The notes under the pieces were generated by a model. The model saw only the letters and a list, made by a program, of their open reading frames with translations, did not search any database and was not told where the DNA came from. The position numbers were made by a program, and so were the translations under genes. This document shows positions 47,101 to 60,370 of a DNA stretch of 64,000 bases, piece by piece. Each line of letters opens with the position of its first letter. Positions within the stretch are counted from its first letter, which is position 1. The stretch is from NCBI GenBank assembly GCA_024364735.1, contig JAGFNQ010008806.1, positions 62,001 to 126,000 of the forward strand. The letters run 5' to 3'. The stretch comes from Boesenbergia rotunda (Eukaryota > Streptophyta > Magnoliopsida > Zingiberales > Zingiberaceae).

Positions 47101-48829
47101 TTGTTTGAGATGTCGAGGTAAACATGTGCATTAGCTTATATGTAAATAGGTATTGTTCGACTCTTAGTGCAAACTCTTTTAATAATAGAAATACCGTGCC
47201 ATTTAGGCTTTCGGTTTTTACACTATTATCTATAGAAAATTAAACAGAAGATTCAGATCAATAACCTTATAATGGAAATTCATTAGGTCAGATGAGTTGT
47301 TTGTGGAGATTGTTTTACCGACAAAGTAATTCGTTTTATTTGACTTTGATATGTGTTGACGACAATTACATGCTTTTATTTTACTTAGTGGTTGAATTTG
47401 CCACAAACTTGATAAAATCTAAGTTGTTGCTTCGTAACACTTGTGTTATTTTTCACTTGTACTCCATGTCTGTGATTCTTTCCGCGAGACTCACCGCTAC
47501 TGAATGCATCCTTGGTACTCAATGGACGAAGTCAGAGACGGCGGTGATTCCTTTATATACTTCCGAATTCTCAATAGCACGGTGCGTTTTGGTTCTTTTG
47601 GTTTAACTGGTTTGCATCTTCTTTGAAATACCTCCTCTTTAACACCCATCTTATATCTGCTCATAGCAATATCAGTCGTCAAAGTGCCGTGTAACTCGTT
47701 ATCCTTTATCAGTAGTCATGGTAGGAAATGGAGTTCATATTGTATCTATGAACTTGTCTTACTGACCTCATGTCTCCAAAATTTGTGCTACAAGTGGTAA
47801 GATCATTTGCGGAACCGTTTGTTTAATCAACGAGAGTTCGCTTACAATCTCTTGATAGAGTTTGGAGCATGAAGGTGTAAATTCCGATACAAGAGAACAT
47901 TGAGTCGATCGAACTGACTAATATGCATACTGACTTGAATATCTAGGCTGGTGCATGTATGAATTCGCATGGATATGGTCAATCGAACAGTTCAACAGAC
48001 ATCAATATGATTGAAAATAGGAAGAGTGAAAAAATGGTCAAAACCCTTTCAAATTTCGTTTACGATCAATCAAAGTTGCGTTTTTTTAATCAGTCTTGTA
48101 AATTCAGACTTATTGAATTTAATGTTGTTCTTTAATCATTCAAATCCTTCATGCGTAGTCAGACTCAGAGATCTTGGAATGAAAAAGAATCAAAAACAAA
48201 TTCATGTTCAAAGAGTACATGCCAACGTTCTTTTTTGCAAGGATGTTGGCACAAGCTATGAGAGATCAAATTTAGCTAACAACAGCAATACTTAAACACC
48301 AGCTACAAGTCGCAAAATTCAGATACCCGGATGCAGCGGTACCTGGACCTCAGTGTTGTAACGACTACGGAAAAGAGTAAGGCATTTTTTTTTCTTTTTT
48401 CTTTTCATTGTGTGATGCAAGATACAAGAAATTTTCACAAGGAAACGAAAAGGAGTTGCTCTGTAGCCTTCTCATCCTAATGATCTATGGGCTAGGCAAC
48501 ACAATTCAATGGAGCAAATCGAAACTTTTGCTACAAACAAACATATCAGGTAGGAAAACACAAAACACACAATGCTCTACGATTTATCAAACCTCTTGTG
48601 GGCGACATTGCAGTTCAATTTCAATGTGTTCCGTTCGAGCACTACTGAACTGCAAGTTCAACTGGGGTTGTACTGATACTCTTTGATGTGCTGCACGACG
48701 GGATCCAATTCCTCCATCAGATTAAAAACTTAGTTAGAACCCTTACAGGAGCATGCAAGCAATAGGCGGCTCAATTATGATCAACTCAAGATGGTAAATC
48801 AACTATATAAACATGTATATATATGTTAG
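44111..48829. other. Gene-free region between the HUA2-like and katanin p80 genes
   Basis: No gene recognised. Two diverged copies of one segment occur at about 44600-44920 and 45000-45370, sharing CAAGTTTGGGCCTTAAG, AGTTTAT-GAG, CAATCAT and TCAAGTTGTG-T in order. A TTCGT/TTTTCG microsatellite lies at 44777-44816. Short frames near 46620-46901 and 47292-47606 show no family match. The 3' UTR of katanin p80 should lie just below 48830. Confidence 0.5.
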
Positions 48830-51800
48830 TCATAGCACTTCCCGGAGAGCAAGATTCAGTTCCTGTGCAGTCTTCGCGATGGTTCCTCCTTTTCTGTTAA
48901 ACGTTAAGTACCTAGTAAATTTCCTTTGATATGAAAAAATCAAGTATCACAGAAACAAAATGACAGTATTGATGTGAAATCCTAAAGAACCACTATTGTA
49001 TTTTCCATTTCGATATGCTAGTTCGTATTCCTCTTTTTTTATTTTATTCTTAAAAAACAGTGGAGTCCTTTCCCATGGTGGTAGCAATTTATTTACCTTG
49101 TCATGGAAGGGGTTTTTTGCTGGACCTTCTCCAGCTCAATGAAGCACAAGCGGCATCGTTCCAACCTAGCAATGATCGAGATAGGTTTAGGAGTAACAAT
49201 TGTAACTTAAACATGGTAAATGTAACTGAGAACAAACCTCTGTTCTGCTTGAAGATCAACACCAACGGAAGATGGGTCCGCCGACAAAGTTGAACGGATT
49301 ACAGGACCGAAAATCCTGATCAGCGCCAGCAACATTTCCAGGGAAACACTCAAATGCCTGCAAAGGAGAGCAACCTGAAATGCATCAGGGCGATTTTGGG
49401 GCAGAAGTAATATACTGATCAAATGCGATATGTAAATACTCAAGCAAGGTGCAACTGGTAGATAATAGAAACCACATACTAAATTTCTGATGCTTATAGA
49501 TAGATTGATCAAACAAACCATCATATCTCATCTTCGAGGATTTGCACCATTTTTGTAATGCAAAATGAATAAAAAAGCATAATAAAAAATCGTCATCGTT
49601 TATCTTTCAACCTGATAAACTACGAAATAGAATGTTAAAGGAAGGAAACAGAAAGTTAAAAGATCTAAACGGTAGAACATGAAAAAGGATAAAGGCAAGG
49701 GAACAAAAAAGGGGTGGGTTGCAGATACTTTCTGATAACTTGAGATCAGACAGGGGCTAACAACAGTTTGATGATTGCAAATACAACATAATGTTAAGAT
49801 TGTTCCATATTATGCTATATCAGGTGAAACAATCTACAGGAACCATACCTATCCATCTTGCTTTCGATAAGGCTGGTGAGAAGTGGCAGGAGAGATGTGC
49901 ATATATCCAAAGTGATAACATCACTTTTATCTTTGAGAGCACTGACTATGTCAGCAGAAACCTGCTCATGTTATTACAGAAGTTAGACGAGGTTTGTAAA
50001 CAAAATCACAATTCTTCATAGTAGTATGGTAAACCATGTCCTCATCCAGATAGCCAATAAATTAGGGTACATACACCATGATCAGACATTCGCTCAATAG
50101 CGCCTATGACACCTTTAACATCATTTTTTCGCCAAAGTCGGTGAACTACCTGCACAGTCAATGTAAAGAATATAAACATAAGTAACTCATTTTCAAGTAG
50201 TTTGATGGAATGGCAGATAGCTTGCTTGTAGGAGAAGAATCAAGACGATTAAAAAAAACAAATATGCACAAAATGGGTTCAGCTAACTAGAATTTTCAGA
50301 GAAGGCAACAAATTATCTATTCTTTTGTTCATTTACTGTGTTGACAAAAATTAGAAGGAAAGCAACTATTACACATGATCTTAAATAATAGTAAGGCGAG
50401 GAACTAGCAGATTTAAGGATTAGCAAGATAAAACATCTCAAATGAAACATCGAAAACAAAAAGATTAGTCGTGTATAATCACGCTTCCAATTGGATTTGA
50501 CAATAACTAGTTAATCAAAACCTATTTTTCTTGTTCAACATTTGAAAATGCCAAAATACAATCACAAGAGCAAAAAAATCCATGAGCTTCCTGAGGGAGC
50601 TATATCAAATTGTAATATAATAGATATCTAAAAAGCGGGCTTATGTTGACTGCATATTTTATTCATTTTAGTCCTGCAAAACAAAGAAATAATTAATGAA
50701 GAAACTTGCGATTCACACCGAAGGATCTTTATGATGACATTGGTTGTTTCTGTTGTGTGCAATCAGAAAAATGACCAGCCAAAACTGCTAACTGCTGAAA
50801 GTAATAGTTTACCTGTAATTTGGTCAATCGAGATCGGGCCAAATTCAAAAATTGGTGATGTTTTTTCAATAAAAATGCAATAGAATTCTCATCCGAAGCA
50901 GATATGGTTTCTTCTTCAGCATATTGATTTTGACTCTGTTCAGAATGTTTAAAAAACACTATGTCAAGAGTAATTTCAGAAGAAATGAAGTGATCTGAGC
51001 ACATACTCTGATTTTTGAAAAAATAAAAATAAAAACAGTTAAAAGGAAGAGTATATCCACTTGTCCATGAAATTGTTGGTGAATGCTAAAGCACTTAAAA
51101 GTCAGTAATGTGTTGGCCTCAAGTGCTTATGAGGTTAGGCTTGATGGACTACCAGAGGTCGAATAATAGTGCATCACTCTGCACCATGAGGTTCTGGCCA
51201 AGTCACAAATCTCAATAGTCCAGGTAGTGAAGTGCTACAACTAACCTCAGACAATGACCCAACTCCAACAGTTGCAGTTGCAAACCACAGAGCAAAGTTT
51301 TTCCTATTTAATATTTTCATGGTACAACAACATCAACCAAGCTTTATCCCACTAGGCGGGGTCAGTTATATGGATCCTTCTACATCATTGAGCTTTATCC
51401 CCTTCTACGCCATGGTAATGGGCATAAAATTAGATCCAGAAGACCAGTAGGAACCATTGAGGTAGTTGAGACCTCCAACATTTTGAATTGTTGGAGAGCT
51501 CTCCAGAATGCACCAATTAGAGTGAGAATCACTGCTCAACACTGGAAGAGAGACCGGTACTATCTCTTTCAGAAGAGAGATCTGCAGTTAGGATTCTAGA
51601 TGCCACGAGAAACATGCAGTGGACATTGGGATGGAAGTGGTGGCAGAAGGTGTGCAAAAGGCAACACTGGGACAAGTTCTAAATAATTTTGAGAAATCAC
51701 ACCAGTGATCCTAAATAACCATAACATGCATCACCATTTTAGCACTTAACGAAGTTTTGGTCAATACTTTAATTTGTAATGGGTTGCAGAAGAGTATTTG

Positions 51801-54800
51801 GGCATGAATGTGGGTCATTTATGAAAAACGGGTCTTTACCGAGCAAAAATTAAAAATTGAGGCCTTTTAAGGGCAATTTCCCTTTTTAAATTTTTATGAA
51901 ATCATTTGTACACATTTGTTTTTCATGATTTTGGTTGCAAAACATATTTAACTTATTAGACAGTCCATCTAATGCAAACAAATTACTAACAATATAGTGA
52001 ACTAATGATGAGGTCAGATTAGATAATGTACCAAAGAATTTGAGATAGCGCCAACTCTCGTCTCAGGAGAACTACTTAAGCTTGGTCCATAGCTTGGAGA
52101 GCGTGCCCTACTTTGATCCCTCCTTTCAAAATTTGCAACAAGCGACCTTGTTCTTCCTAAAGCATCAGAAAACTAAAACATGAACGATAACTACCTCACC
52201 TAAAAGCAACAGTAAGAGAATACCTCCTTTGGGAACAACAAAAGAAGATGCTTCCATTGGCTTTTGGACTCTAATGTTGTCTGTACATATGCCAAAATAA
52301 ATCATTAATAACAACGAAAAACGTCTACGATATTTTAGCCAATATCAATATGCAATTTTGATATCCTGATTAGATATTAATTATTGAAAATGTTAGCATC
52401 TGACAAGTGAATTCCTGATCATGGCCGTAAAATTAACATTAATGCAAAGATGCAGAGAAAACTAATGTTGGCATGATATCCAAGTTATCCCTATGCTGTG
52501 ATTGATCATATCCAACAATCATCGTCAATAAGTGGTAATTATCATAACTTCCACAGGCTAAATAAAGCATTATAATCACCTATAGTCTTCTTGCAAGGAT
52601 CATGCCTCTGCTAAACCTAATAGAAAGAAAGACATAAGTTTTTAAATATCTTGCTTATGAAATTAGTATTTGTCATAAATCAAAAAGTAATACTTGTAAA
52701 ATGATAATTTCTTCTTCTATGATTAGACAACTTAATGCAATCTTATATTTTCTGAAACAAAATGTAAAAATCTATAGAAAGCATTTTCTTTCTTTAAACC
52801 CAAACTAATATGTGCATTTAAAATAGATATCAAACACTAAGTAACCTCACAGTTTATAATATAGAAAATGTATTACTCTCTGCCACAAATTACATGTCAA
52901 AATCACTAAAACGTCATAGAACAAATTGCACAGCTCATAAAGTAACTCAACAATTAGTTTAATTCATGAGCATGCATCAATTGTCATGCCCCCATCCACC
53001 ATGTAAGCCAGCACAACAACAAAAATAAGTCAAGTTTGAGAACAACATAAACAAATCGCTATTGGTCACAATCAAAAGCACATAGCAAAAAATTTATGTT
53101 GACGTAAGCTAGTTTGAACATAATGTTAGACTTTAGCTGTCTAGTTGACTGAAGCAAAATTTTATTTGACATATTGGAATGCCAAATAGTATAAGGGGGT
53201 GCAGAGTCATTGCATAAGGGGGGCTCACCAAAGACTCAAAAAAGCTTCTCATTCAGCCCACTACTCTCAGTTTATAAGTTCATACAATTCAAGATCATAC
53301 ATACACAAAAATTGACAATATAAAATGTACAGTTGTGAACTGGAAAAGAGTGAATAATCACAAATGAGTGAATAATTACAAAAGTGTCTTGGAACATGTA
53401 AGACCAGTAAGGATTTAGAACTTACAAGTTTCCTGATCATAATTTGCAACGGAGTCTCTGAATAAATTAGTTCTGGTCCTTGCCGTCACAACATGTCTAA
53501 CATCATCCAAGTTGTTTGCTCCAGCTACTGTCATTGCTTGTGTTATGGAAATGCCAGAAGATATAGCATTTTGGCCCTCTAGTTCATGCTGCTCAGTATT
53601 TCTACTCGCCACAAATCCAGATTTCGAGACATCTGCTTTGTCAGAATCTTCTCTTATGTTTGGTACATTTCTGAAACTAGAAAATTTTGACTGGATATCA
53701 GATTGTATTGTCCTTCCAACATCAGTCTCTTTAGCAGAATCAGAGGATGCAGAATCAGAGGATAACTCTGGCCTAGGGCTACTTCTGGGGACAATAACAG
53801 GTATAATATTTGTTTTGTTGATGGTCTGCAGACTTGTGGTAACATTAGATTTTGTTGAACTTCTTTTTGCAGTAATAGCAGCAGGTGCTGAAGGTGCTGT
53901 AGCAGTTGTTTTGGGAGCACCACTTGTCCCTATCTTTTGTGGAGTGCTAAGGATGCCTGTACTTGCTTTATTTAGAAAAGATACAAAAGATGAGAAATCT
54001 AAAATGCACGTAAACAGATTCACTATTGCATCTACAGTAATGGAGATAATTAACTAAAGATAAACCAATAACTTACAGGGTAGCAATTTTGTCTCCTTAG
54101 GATTAGGTTCTGAACTTTGTGAAATGGATAGCTTCCCCATATTAGACTTTATATTACTATCAGTTTGCATGGATAAATTACCACTTAGGATAGACTTTGC
54201 TTCCCCATTTAAATTGGCAGCAACACCAATTACATATGGTTCAATGAGCTGTAGTTCAGATCAATGGGTATATGTAAACTAACATCATGTTGAATCTTTC
54301 TGCCAAAACTATAAATGATAGAACATTAAAATTATGAATAAGTTAGAACGCACAGAGAGGTCCACAACCCACACTCCAACACAGCTTTGATTATATGAGC
54401 ATCCAAGAAGTTTTCCTTCATGAATATTCATATCTGATAATCTAGACCACCCCACATCAACAGCATCATGGCATCTTATTGGTTCCCAAGAAAAAACCTG
54501 GAAATGTTTATAGTCAGTACATACAGAAGCTATCAGTATAGTAATTAAGAGATTAAGGTTACCTTTAGACTTTCATGCAGTCCACAAAGCAAAGTTCTCC
54601 CATCAGGGTTAAAGATCATAGAACGCACACCAGAAGTCTGGAGTTAATTTCAATAAGAATTGCACATTAGCTTTCAATGATAATGCAAGGACATACCAGT
54701 TGCTTAACGAACCTTGTTAAATAAATGATTTTAAAAAGGATATATGTGGAGTTGTTTCCAGTTTTTTTAATAACCTATTGGTTTATTGAAACAAGAAAAT

Positions 54801-57800
54801 GTGTCTACAGTAGACAAGACAAAACGGTTCTATGCTTACATATCTGATCAAAATTAGGTGAGAAAAGTCTGTCTTTATGAAATTATACAGTGAGCTTTTT
54901 TGGTACAAAAAAATGATCTAAAACATCAATAATTTTTTCCTTCCATTTCTCTCACCCTCCCTAGCAGGAAAAGAAAATGCAAACTCTATTAGTAGCATTA
55001 CAAAAAAAAAGACACTAAAACATTGAAGTTATATGCATTATTAGATGGTAAAAAAAAACCCAGTGGGTCAGTTTATATAATCTTCAAGGTCAAGTTACCA
55101 TGTAAACGTAGAGCTATTGGTATACTTAGATAACTAATTCCATTGGAACAATTTCTATGTGATTTAATATCACTAGATCTGTGATTATTCCCATTGTTAT
55201 ATACCATGATGATTAGAAATCAACCTCCCACTCAACTGCAATCATAATAGTATTCTTGTAAATTTGACTATATTTCAATGTTTATACAATTAAATATCTT
55301 GTTTCACGAATGTGAGGATCTAGGCAAGCACCTACAGTTTGACAAAAAAGAAACAGGATCTTGGAGCCCTATATGAGCAGTAACTGCCATAGAGACTCAA
55401 ATTATATACCTAAGGAGAAATTCAATAAATTTCAATAGGACTGTTGGCTCAAGGTTTCAATCCACATGCTAGCATCTTAATCTCTAATTGCATATCCTAC
55501 CTTTTAATTTAAGATTCATTAAGCTACTTAAATTTCTCCAACCCGCTATATATATATAACAATTTTGTTTAATCGCCAGCATCCATATCTTCAAACAAGC
55601 TACAACAACATTCTGTTTTGCCAACATACACGTGAAGGTTCTTAATTGAATCATTCATGCAAAGTCTTCTGATAGAGGCTCTTTTCGTCCTATGAATTCA
55701 ATGAAATAAAATAAGGTAGGCCTAGTTTAGTAAAAGTTCTATTTGATCAAGGTTTTATTTCAGTCAGATTTCTCCTAAACCTCTTTAAGTTATTTAGGCT
55801 TCAATGAAATCATTGTCATCGACAAACAAGGGCATTCAAGGAGCTTCAAACAAGGAAATTGACAATGAAATAAGTACATTGTTAATCCTTTTACTACTTT
55901 TGCGGTTAATTTTGTATAGTTAAATGTGTGTATAAGTGCTCTTAAAAAGAGCACATAAATTTACTCACTTTAGTATATATATTACGTAAAAGGACTATAG
56001 TTCGATTTGAGAAAAGTCATTCCATGTGGTTTGTATCTTAATTTGAAGTGATAAGATTAGTAGCGTAGTAAGGGAGTGGAGTAGACCACTCAAACCACCT
56101 TAATTTTTCATGTTTACATTATGGCTATTATTTTGTTAGGTAAGAGAACAAATATCTTGGTTTTTGGCAAAATAAACAATTAAAATGAGAAAAAGAATAC
56201 AAGAGTACCAATAAAATTAACTTGATCAACTACCTCCGGTCCAGCAGATCCTATTAACTCAAAAGTTTCAAGATCCCAAAACTTAACAGTTCTATCAGCT
56301 GAGCCTGCAAATTAAATGGAGAAATTCAGCTTTTGAATTGGCAACACTGAAATAGACAACTGTAGACATGAGATATATTTTTTCTAACTGTTGAACTATT
56401 TTGTCTGAGATTACATACCTAATTTCTCCAAGTATTAACCCTTCTTATTTTAGCTTTCATAGTAACCCAAAAAATTTATGATTTTATCTAACTATTTTCA
56501 CCTAAGTTGACACCAAAATATCCAGTCCCAACAAAAATAATAACAAAAATACTAGAAAGCTGGTAAAAGAGTTAACAAAAGAACTCAAATCAATATTGAA
56601 GATAGTTACTATAAGAAAGGTTCAAAAGAAAGATCACCAAATTAAACTGCCACTGCATCAAAAAGGTGACATAATTGTAACTCAAACATCAAAATTATGC
56701 AAAGGCAGCATGGAATTACTATAATACATTGCAGTAAAAGGTGTTCTGAAAAACAATCAAAAGAGCAAGGACATGAAGATACAAAGCTAAATTAATAATA
56801 AGGTAGTAGAATTGGTTTGGCAGGGTTATCTTATATAGGTTCGAGGAACCACAAGTAGGGAGAATAGAGATGAAGAGGTCACTGTTTGCTAAACAATTCA
56901 CATCAAATTTGCATGCGTAATATTTTACACATGGTCACTGTTTCATCACAACACAAGTGACACTAAGCTAACCTGTTGCCAGTAGAAATTCATTGGGGTG
57001 GAAATCAATGCACTGAATCTGACCCTCGTGAAATTTGAAATCGTGCAGAAGTTTTCCGGCAGTAAGATCCCAAAGCTGTCGCCAAGATTGGAAATCAACA
57101 TACATTTGATTCAGATTCCATCCGTAAGAATGTACAGAGGAATTATTGTGGTAAGAAAATATAATCAAAATTGTCTAGCATGTTTTATTCTATTGCTAAA
57201 CTCGATGTTATTTCAGAAAAATTGATGATAAATGACAGAGTACATATCGTTTAAGAATCCAATCAGAAAAATAAAACATGTGAATGCGCAAGATTGAGGA
57301 AAACCTTCACAGTGTTATCTTCCCCACCAGAAACGACCCACCGCCCATCCGGAGTGAATTTAATGGCATTAACTCCTCGAGTATGACCTTTGTAAGTATG
57401 GATACATCCTTTTCTTCTGATATCCCATATCTTTAGGTTTGTATCCAGTGATCCAGAGGCAAAGAATTCACCAAATGGATGAAAATCAACTGCTATACAA
57501 TTTGACCTGTGGCCTGTGAGAGTACGAACAACTGCACAAAGCAAAACCAAGTCATATGAAGCAGCTTCTCTGTTTCTGTGATAAATAATTACTGCTGAAA
57601 AAAAGATGTCCTACTTTTTGCTTCTTCCAAATCCCACAACTTTATCGAACCGCTAGCCGCACCTGCAGCCACTAGTACCTCGGACGAATCAAAACTTACT
57701 GATTCAACTGCACTCATATGTCCTGCTAGGGTCTTTGTATAGCCAAAATGGAAGAAAAAAATACAGTTAGAATAGAAGTATAACACTTCATCATACATTA

Positions 57801-58286
57801 GTCACCACAAGCTTGACGAGGTGATAGGTGGTGGAGAGGTACTCACCAATATGGCGTTGGGTTTTCCAATAGCCCAAAGATTGACCTTATGATCCTCTCC
57901 TCCAGTAATCAGAACCCTCGAAGTCTTCCTTCCTATCTTTAGACAATTCACATTGGAGGAATGTGCAACAAATTCCTCTAGATTTCCTTTCGTCAAGGTT
58001 ACCAAATCTCATTCAGAAATCAAAGAGATCCATAGCTTAAAGCAAAGCGAGACCTTGAGATCATATGACTGCGATTTATCCAAAGCAGTCAGGCAAAAAT
58101 TTGTTCTGAAAACTAGAATCCCCAAAACATTTTTTACCCAAAAGAAAAAGAAAAACAAGTTATTTTTGAAAACAAAGGCGGGCCTTTTAGAATCCATAGA
58201 CGGTAAACCTCGAGAAAAATTTGAATCCCACAAAACTGGACCGATAAAAGGATACGTAGTTTGTAAGCACGCTTGGCGGTCGCCAT
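48830..58286 (-). CDS. KTN80: Katanin p80 WD40-containing subunit B1 homologue (785 aa, complete)
   Basis: Regulatory subunit that brings the katanin p60 severing ATPase to microtubule branch and crossover points. Eighteen exons, minus strand: 58256-58286, 57847-57977, 57615-57732, 57305-57531, 56973-57075, 56234-56304, 54563-54637, 54354-54497, 54077-54248, 53426-53965, 52224-52280, 52032-52156, 50813-50935, 50075-50149, 49849-49961, 49238-49357, 49097-49165 and 48830-48893. All phases agree and all introns are GT-AG. Residues 1-300 carry about six WD40 repeats (ITGGEDHKVNLWAIG, AASGSIKLWDLEEAK, SGSLDTNLKIWDIRR, SADRTVKFWDLE). Residues 300-600 are a Ser/Thr/Pro-rich linker. Residues 600-785 are the con80 domain that binds p60 (HHQFLNLARSRLTKLQVVHR, AIERMSDHG, TSLLPLLTSLIESKMDRHL). 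The start MATAKRAYKL is the family start. Intron 6 is 1.6 kb. Confidence 0.96.
51326..51425 (+). mobile_element. RTE/SINE 3'-end fragment in katanin intron 12
   Basis: The phrase ACAACATCAACCAAGCTTTA, then TCCCACTAGGCGGGGTCAGT and TATATGGATCC, is the well-known tail motif of plant RTE LINEs and the SINEs that use them. Only the tail is clear; the sequence upstream to about 51060 may belong to the same insertion. Confidence 0.6.
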
Positions 58287-58289
58287 GGC

Positions 58290-58760
58290 GCTTGCTTCTA
58301 AGCAACAAAGATCCGCCGCCTCCCCTGCTTCCTGGACCGATCAGACCACCCACGGACTGCAAGCCGACCTCACCCTCGCTCATCGTAGATCCGGCCGCTC
58401 TGGCCAGGTGCGAATCTGACAACCTCGACTCATCGGCATTTCCTCTCCACGGCTGGCGAAATCCCAGTCAACTGAAGTCGACCCCCACTGCTGTCGGTGC
58501 CAACACCACCTTCCGCCGCCGCCGTCCCGCCGCCGCTCAATACCGCACCCCAAGGGACAAAGCAGCGACCTTTAACCGAGAGAGGAGCAGAGAAGGCCCT
58601 TGAGAGGGGAGGGAGGGAGAAAATGGAGCTTCCCGGAAGACAAATTTTGTGCCTGTGTGCTGTGATTCGGTCTGGTTCAAAAACCTGCCCTCTTTTCATC
58701 TCTCAAAAAGGCTTTTCCATATTTTTCCTTTTCTTTTCTTCTACCATTAAAAAATAAATT
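58290..58760 (-). promoter_or_regulatory. 5' UTR and promoter region of katanin p80
   Basis: GC-rich stretch with CCGCC and CCGCCGCCG motifs directly upstream of the p80 ATG, falling back to AT-rich DNA at about 58740. Open frames on both strands here are incidental to base composition. No TATA box is clear. Confidence 0.5.
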
Positions 58761-59340
58761 AAAAACCGAATTAGTTTACTTCTCATCTTTTAATAAAATA
58801 TATTTTGAGCAGTTGCAATTATAATGTTTACTTTATCTAAACCACTTGTTTTATTTTTTTCCTAATTTATTAGAGAGAGTTGAATCTTTCATCCACTTAT
58901 TTATTTTTTGTTAATTTGATTTAGCTATTGAAGAAAGAGTTTGCTCCGAGCAACGATACAATGGCATGATATATTTTCAATTCTTAAGCATTTTTTAAGG
59001 ATCGAATTTCAATTGGGCGATTTATTTAAGATGTTGGATTAATAGACTATCCATAAATACTTTTTAATTTATTTTGATGAATAATAAAAAATTTTATGAA
59101 ATTTAACAGTCAACTTAAGATTAATTAAATTAAATATATGATGTCAACTAAAAAATAATAAAAAAAATCATTTTGCTATTTACTTTCTCTCTATTTAGCA
59201 AAATTGATGGGTACATTTAAAATTATTAAATTTTAAAAAACACATCTAATTTTTAGATATATTCTTTGAAAACAAAGAATATATCTGAAATCTGAAAGTT
59301 TAATTTTCTTGGGTCAATTCATTTATTTTACGAAAAATAT
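58761..59340. other. AT-rich intergenic DNA
   Basis: No exon-like frame, RNA gene or bounded repeat recognised. Confidence 0.5.
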
Positions 59341-59739
59341 TTCACATAAAAGTCGTCACTTCCTTCCCATATCGCTCTCAATCTTCATCGTCTCTCGTTT
59401 ATAACTCGATGTAAGAAGCTATTTGCTAAACCACCGAATCGATGCTCGCATGGTTCTACCATGATCAATTCGATTTTATGTTTGTTGATTTTTTTATTTT
59501 TTTTTTTTTTTTGTCTCTGTCTAAGTATGCGAGCAAAAATGATAAAAACCAATGACAGAAGATGACGGAAAAACCGAGAATTCTGCATCGAGACACAAGC
59601 TGCGGAAGATATCGGTGAGCAAAGCGTGCCAACTCGAGCGAGAAGCCGAAGAATGCTCAGGCGACGAGTCGGATTCTAACCAATCCGGTTCAAACATCCC
59701 AAATCGTTGAATTGCAGCAGTTGCTGACAAGACTTCTCG

Positions 59740-60100
59740 CCGTTGGATACGGCGTCCTGTGCATACAGACGCCTAATAGTCATATTATCAGCCAATCTAC
59801 CATTTACGACCGTTGCGTAACGGATAACATCCAGGCCACGTGTCAGGCGCCCTGAGGTACTCGAGGGCCCCAGTACTACCACGTCAGCAAACGGATAAGT
59901 TTGTCTGAAGTTATAAATAGGTTCCTAGAGCTAAGTTTCAAATCATCCATCAACTGCATACAATTCATTTCTTAATTTTCTTCTGTCTTGTACTTCAAAG
60001 TCTGTAAAAGACTTTTCCGTCAGAAGGAGATTTTGATAGTGAGCTTCAGTCATTTTGGATTAGCAACCGCCTAAATTGCAACTAAGTAAATTTCTATATT
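59740..60100 (+). repeat. LTR-like relic with TATA box, related to 13850-14190
   Basis: The ordered motifs CCACGTGTCAGGCGCCC (59837), CACGTCAGCAAA, GTTATAAATAGGTTCCTAG (59912), TCTGTAAAAGACTTTTCCGTC and TTTGGATTAGCAAC correspond to those right of the solo LTR. This suggests two members of one LTR family. No second LTR or coding domain is present. Confidence 0.5.
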
Positions 60101-60313
60101 TGAGTATTTTACTAATTTAATTTGTTTATGCTTGTTTTAACTAATTATTGTAACTAATCTGAATACCTTATGAGACTGCACAAACAATTTAATTTTATTT
60201 TACAGCGATAATTCATCCTCATCTCTTGCCAGTTCACCTCGACCCGACACTATGATCTTAATTGAGATGGAGAAGAAAAGGAGAACGAAAAGTGTATCGT
60301 ACCGAACAAAGAA

Positions 60314-60370
60314 AAATAAACATCATTTACAAAAAAAAATTATAATTTTTTTTGTAAATGATGTTTATTT
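60314..60370. repeat. Perfect inverted repeat, 25-bp arms
   Basis: AAATAAACATCATTTAC plus an A-run, a 7-nt AT loop, then the exact reverse complement ending GTAAATGATGTTTATTT. It could be a cruciform, a tiny MITE remnant or a transcript hairpin. Confidence 0.85.

Noticed and set aside
46620..47606. Frames of 93 and 104 codons in the HUA2-like/katanin gap
   Set aside because: No domain, no splice context and low-complexity residue use; treated as chance.
53512..54057. 181-codon open frame on the plus strand
   Set aside because: It is the antisense shadow of katanin p80 exon 10 (53426-53965), which fits the gene by phase and family context.
57953..58603. 216-codon open frame on the plus strand
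   Set aside because: Antisense to katanin exons 1-2, intron 1 and 5' UTR; no family resemblance and its composition follows the GC-rich leader.
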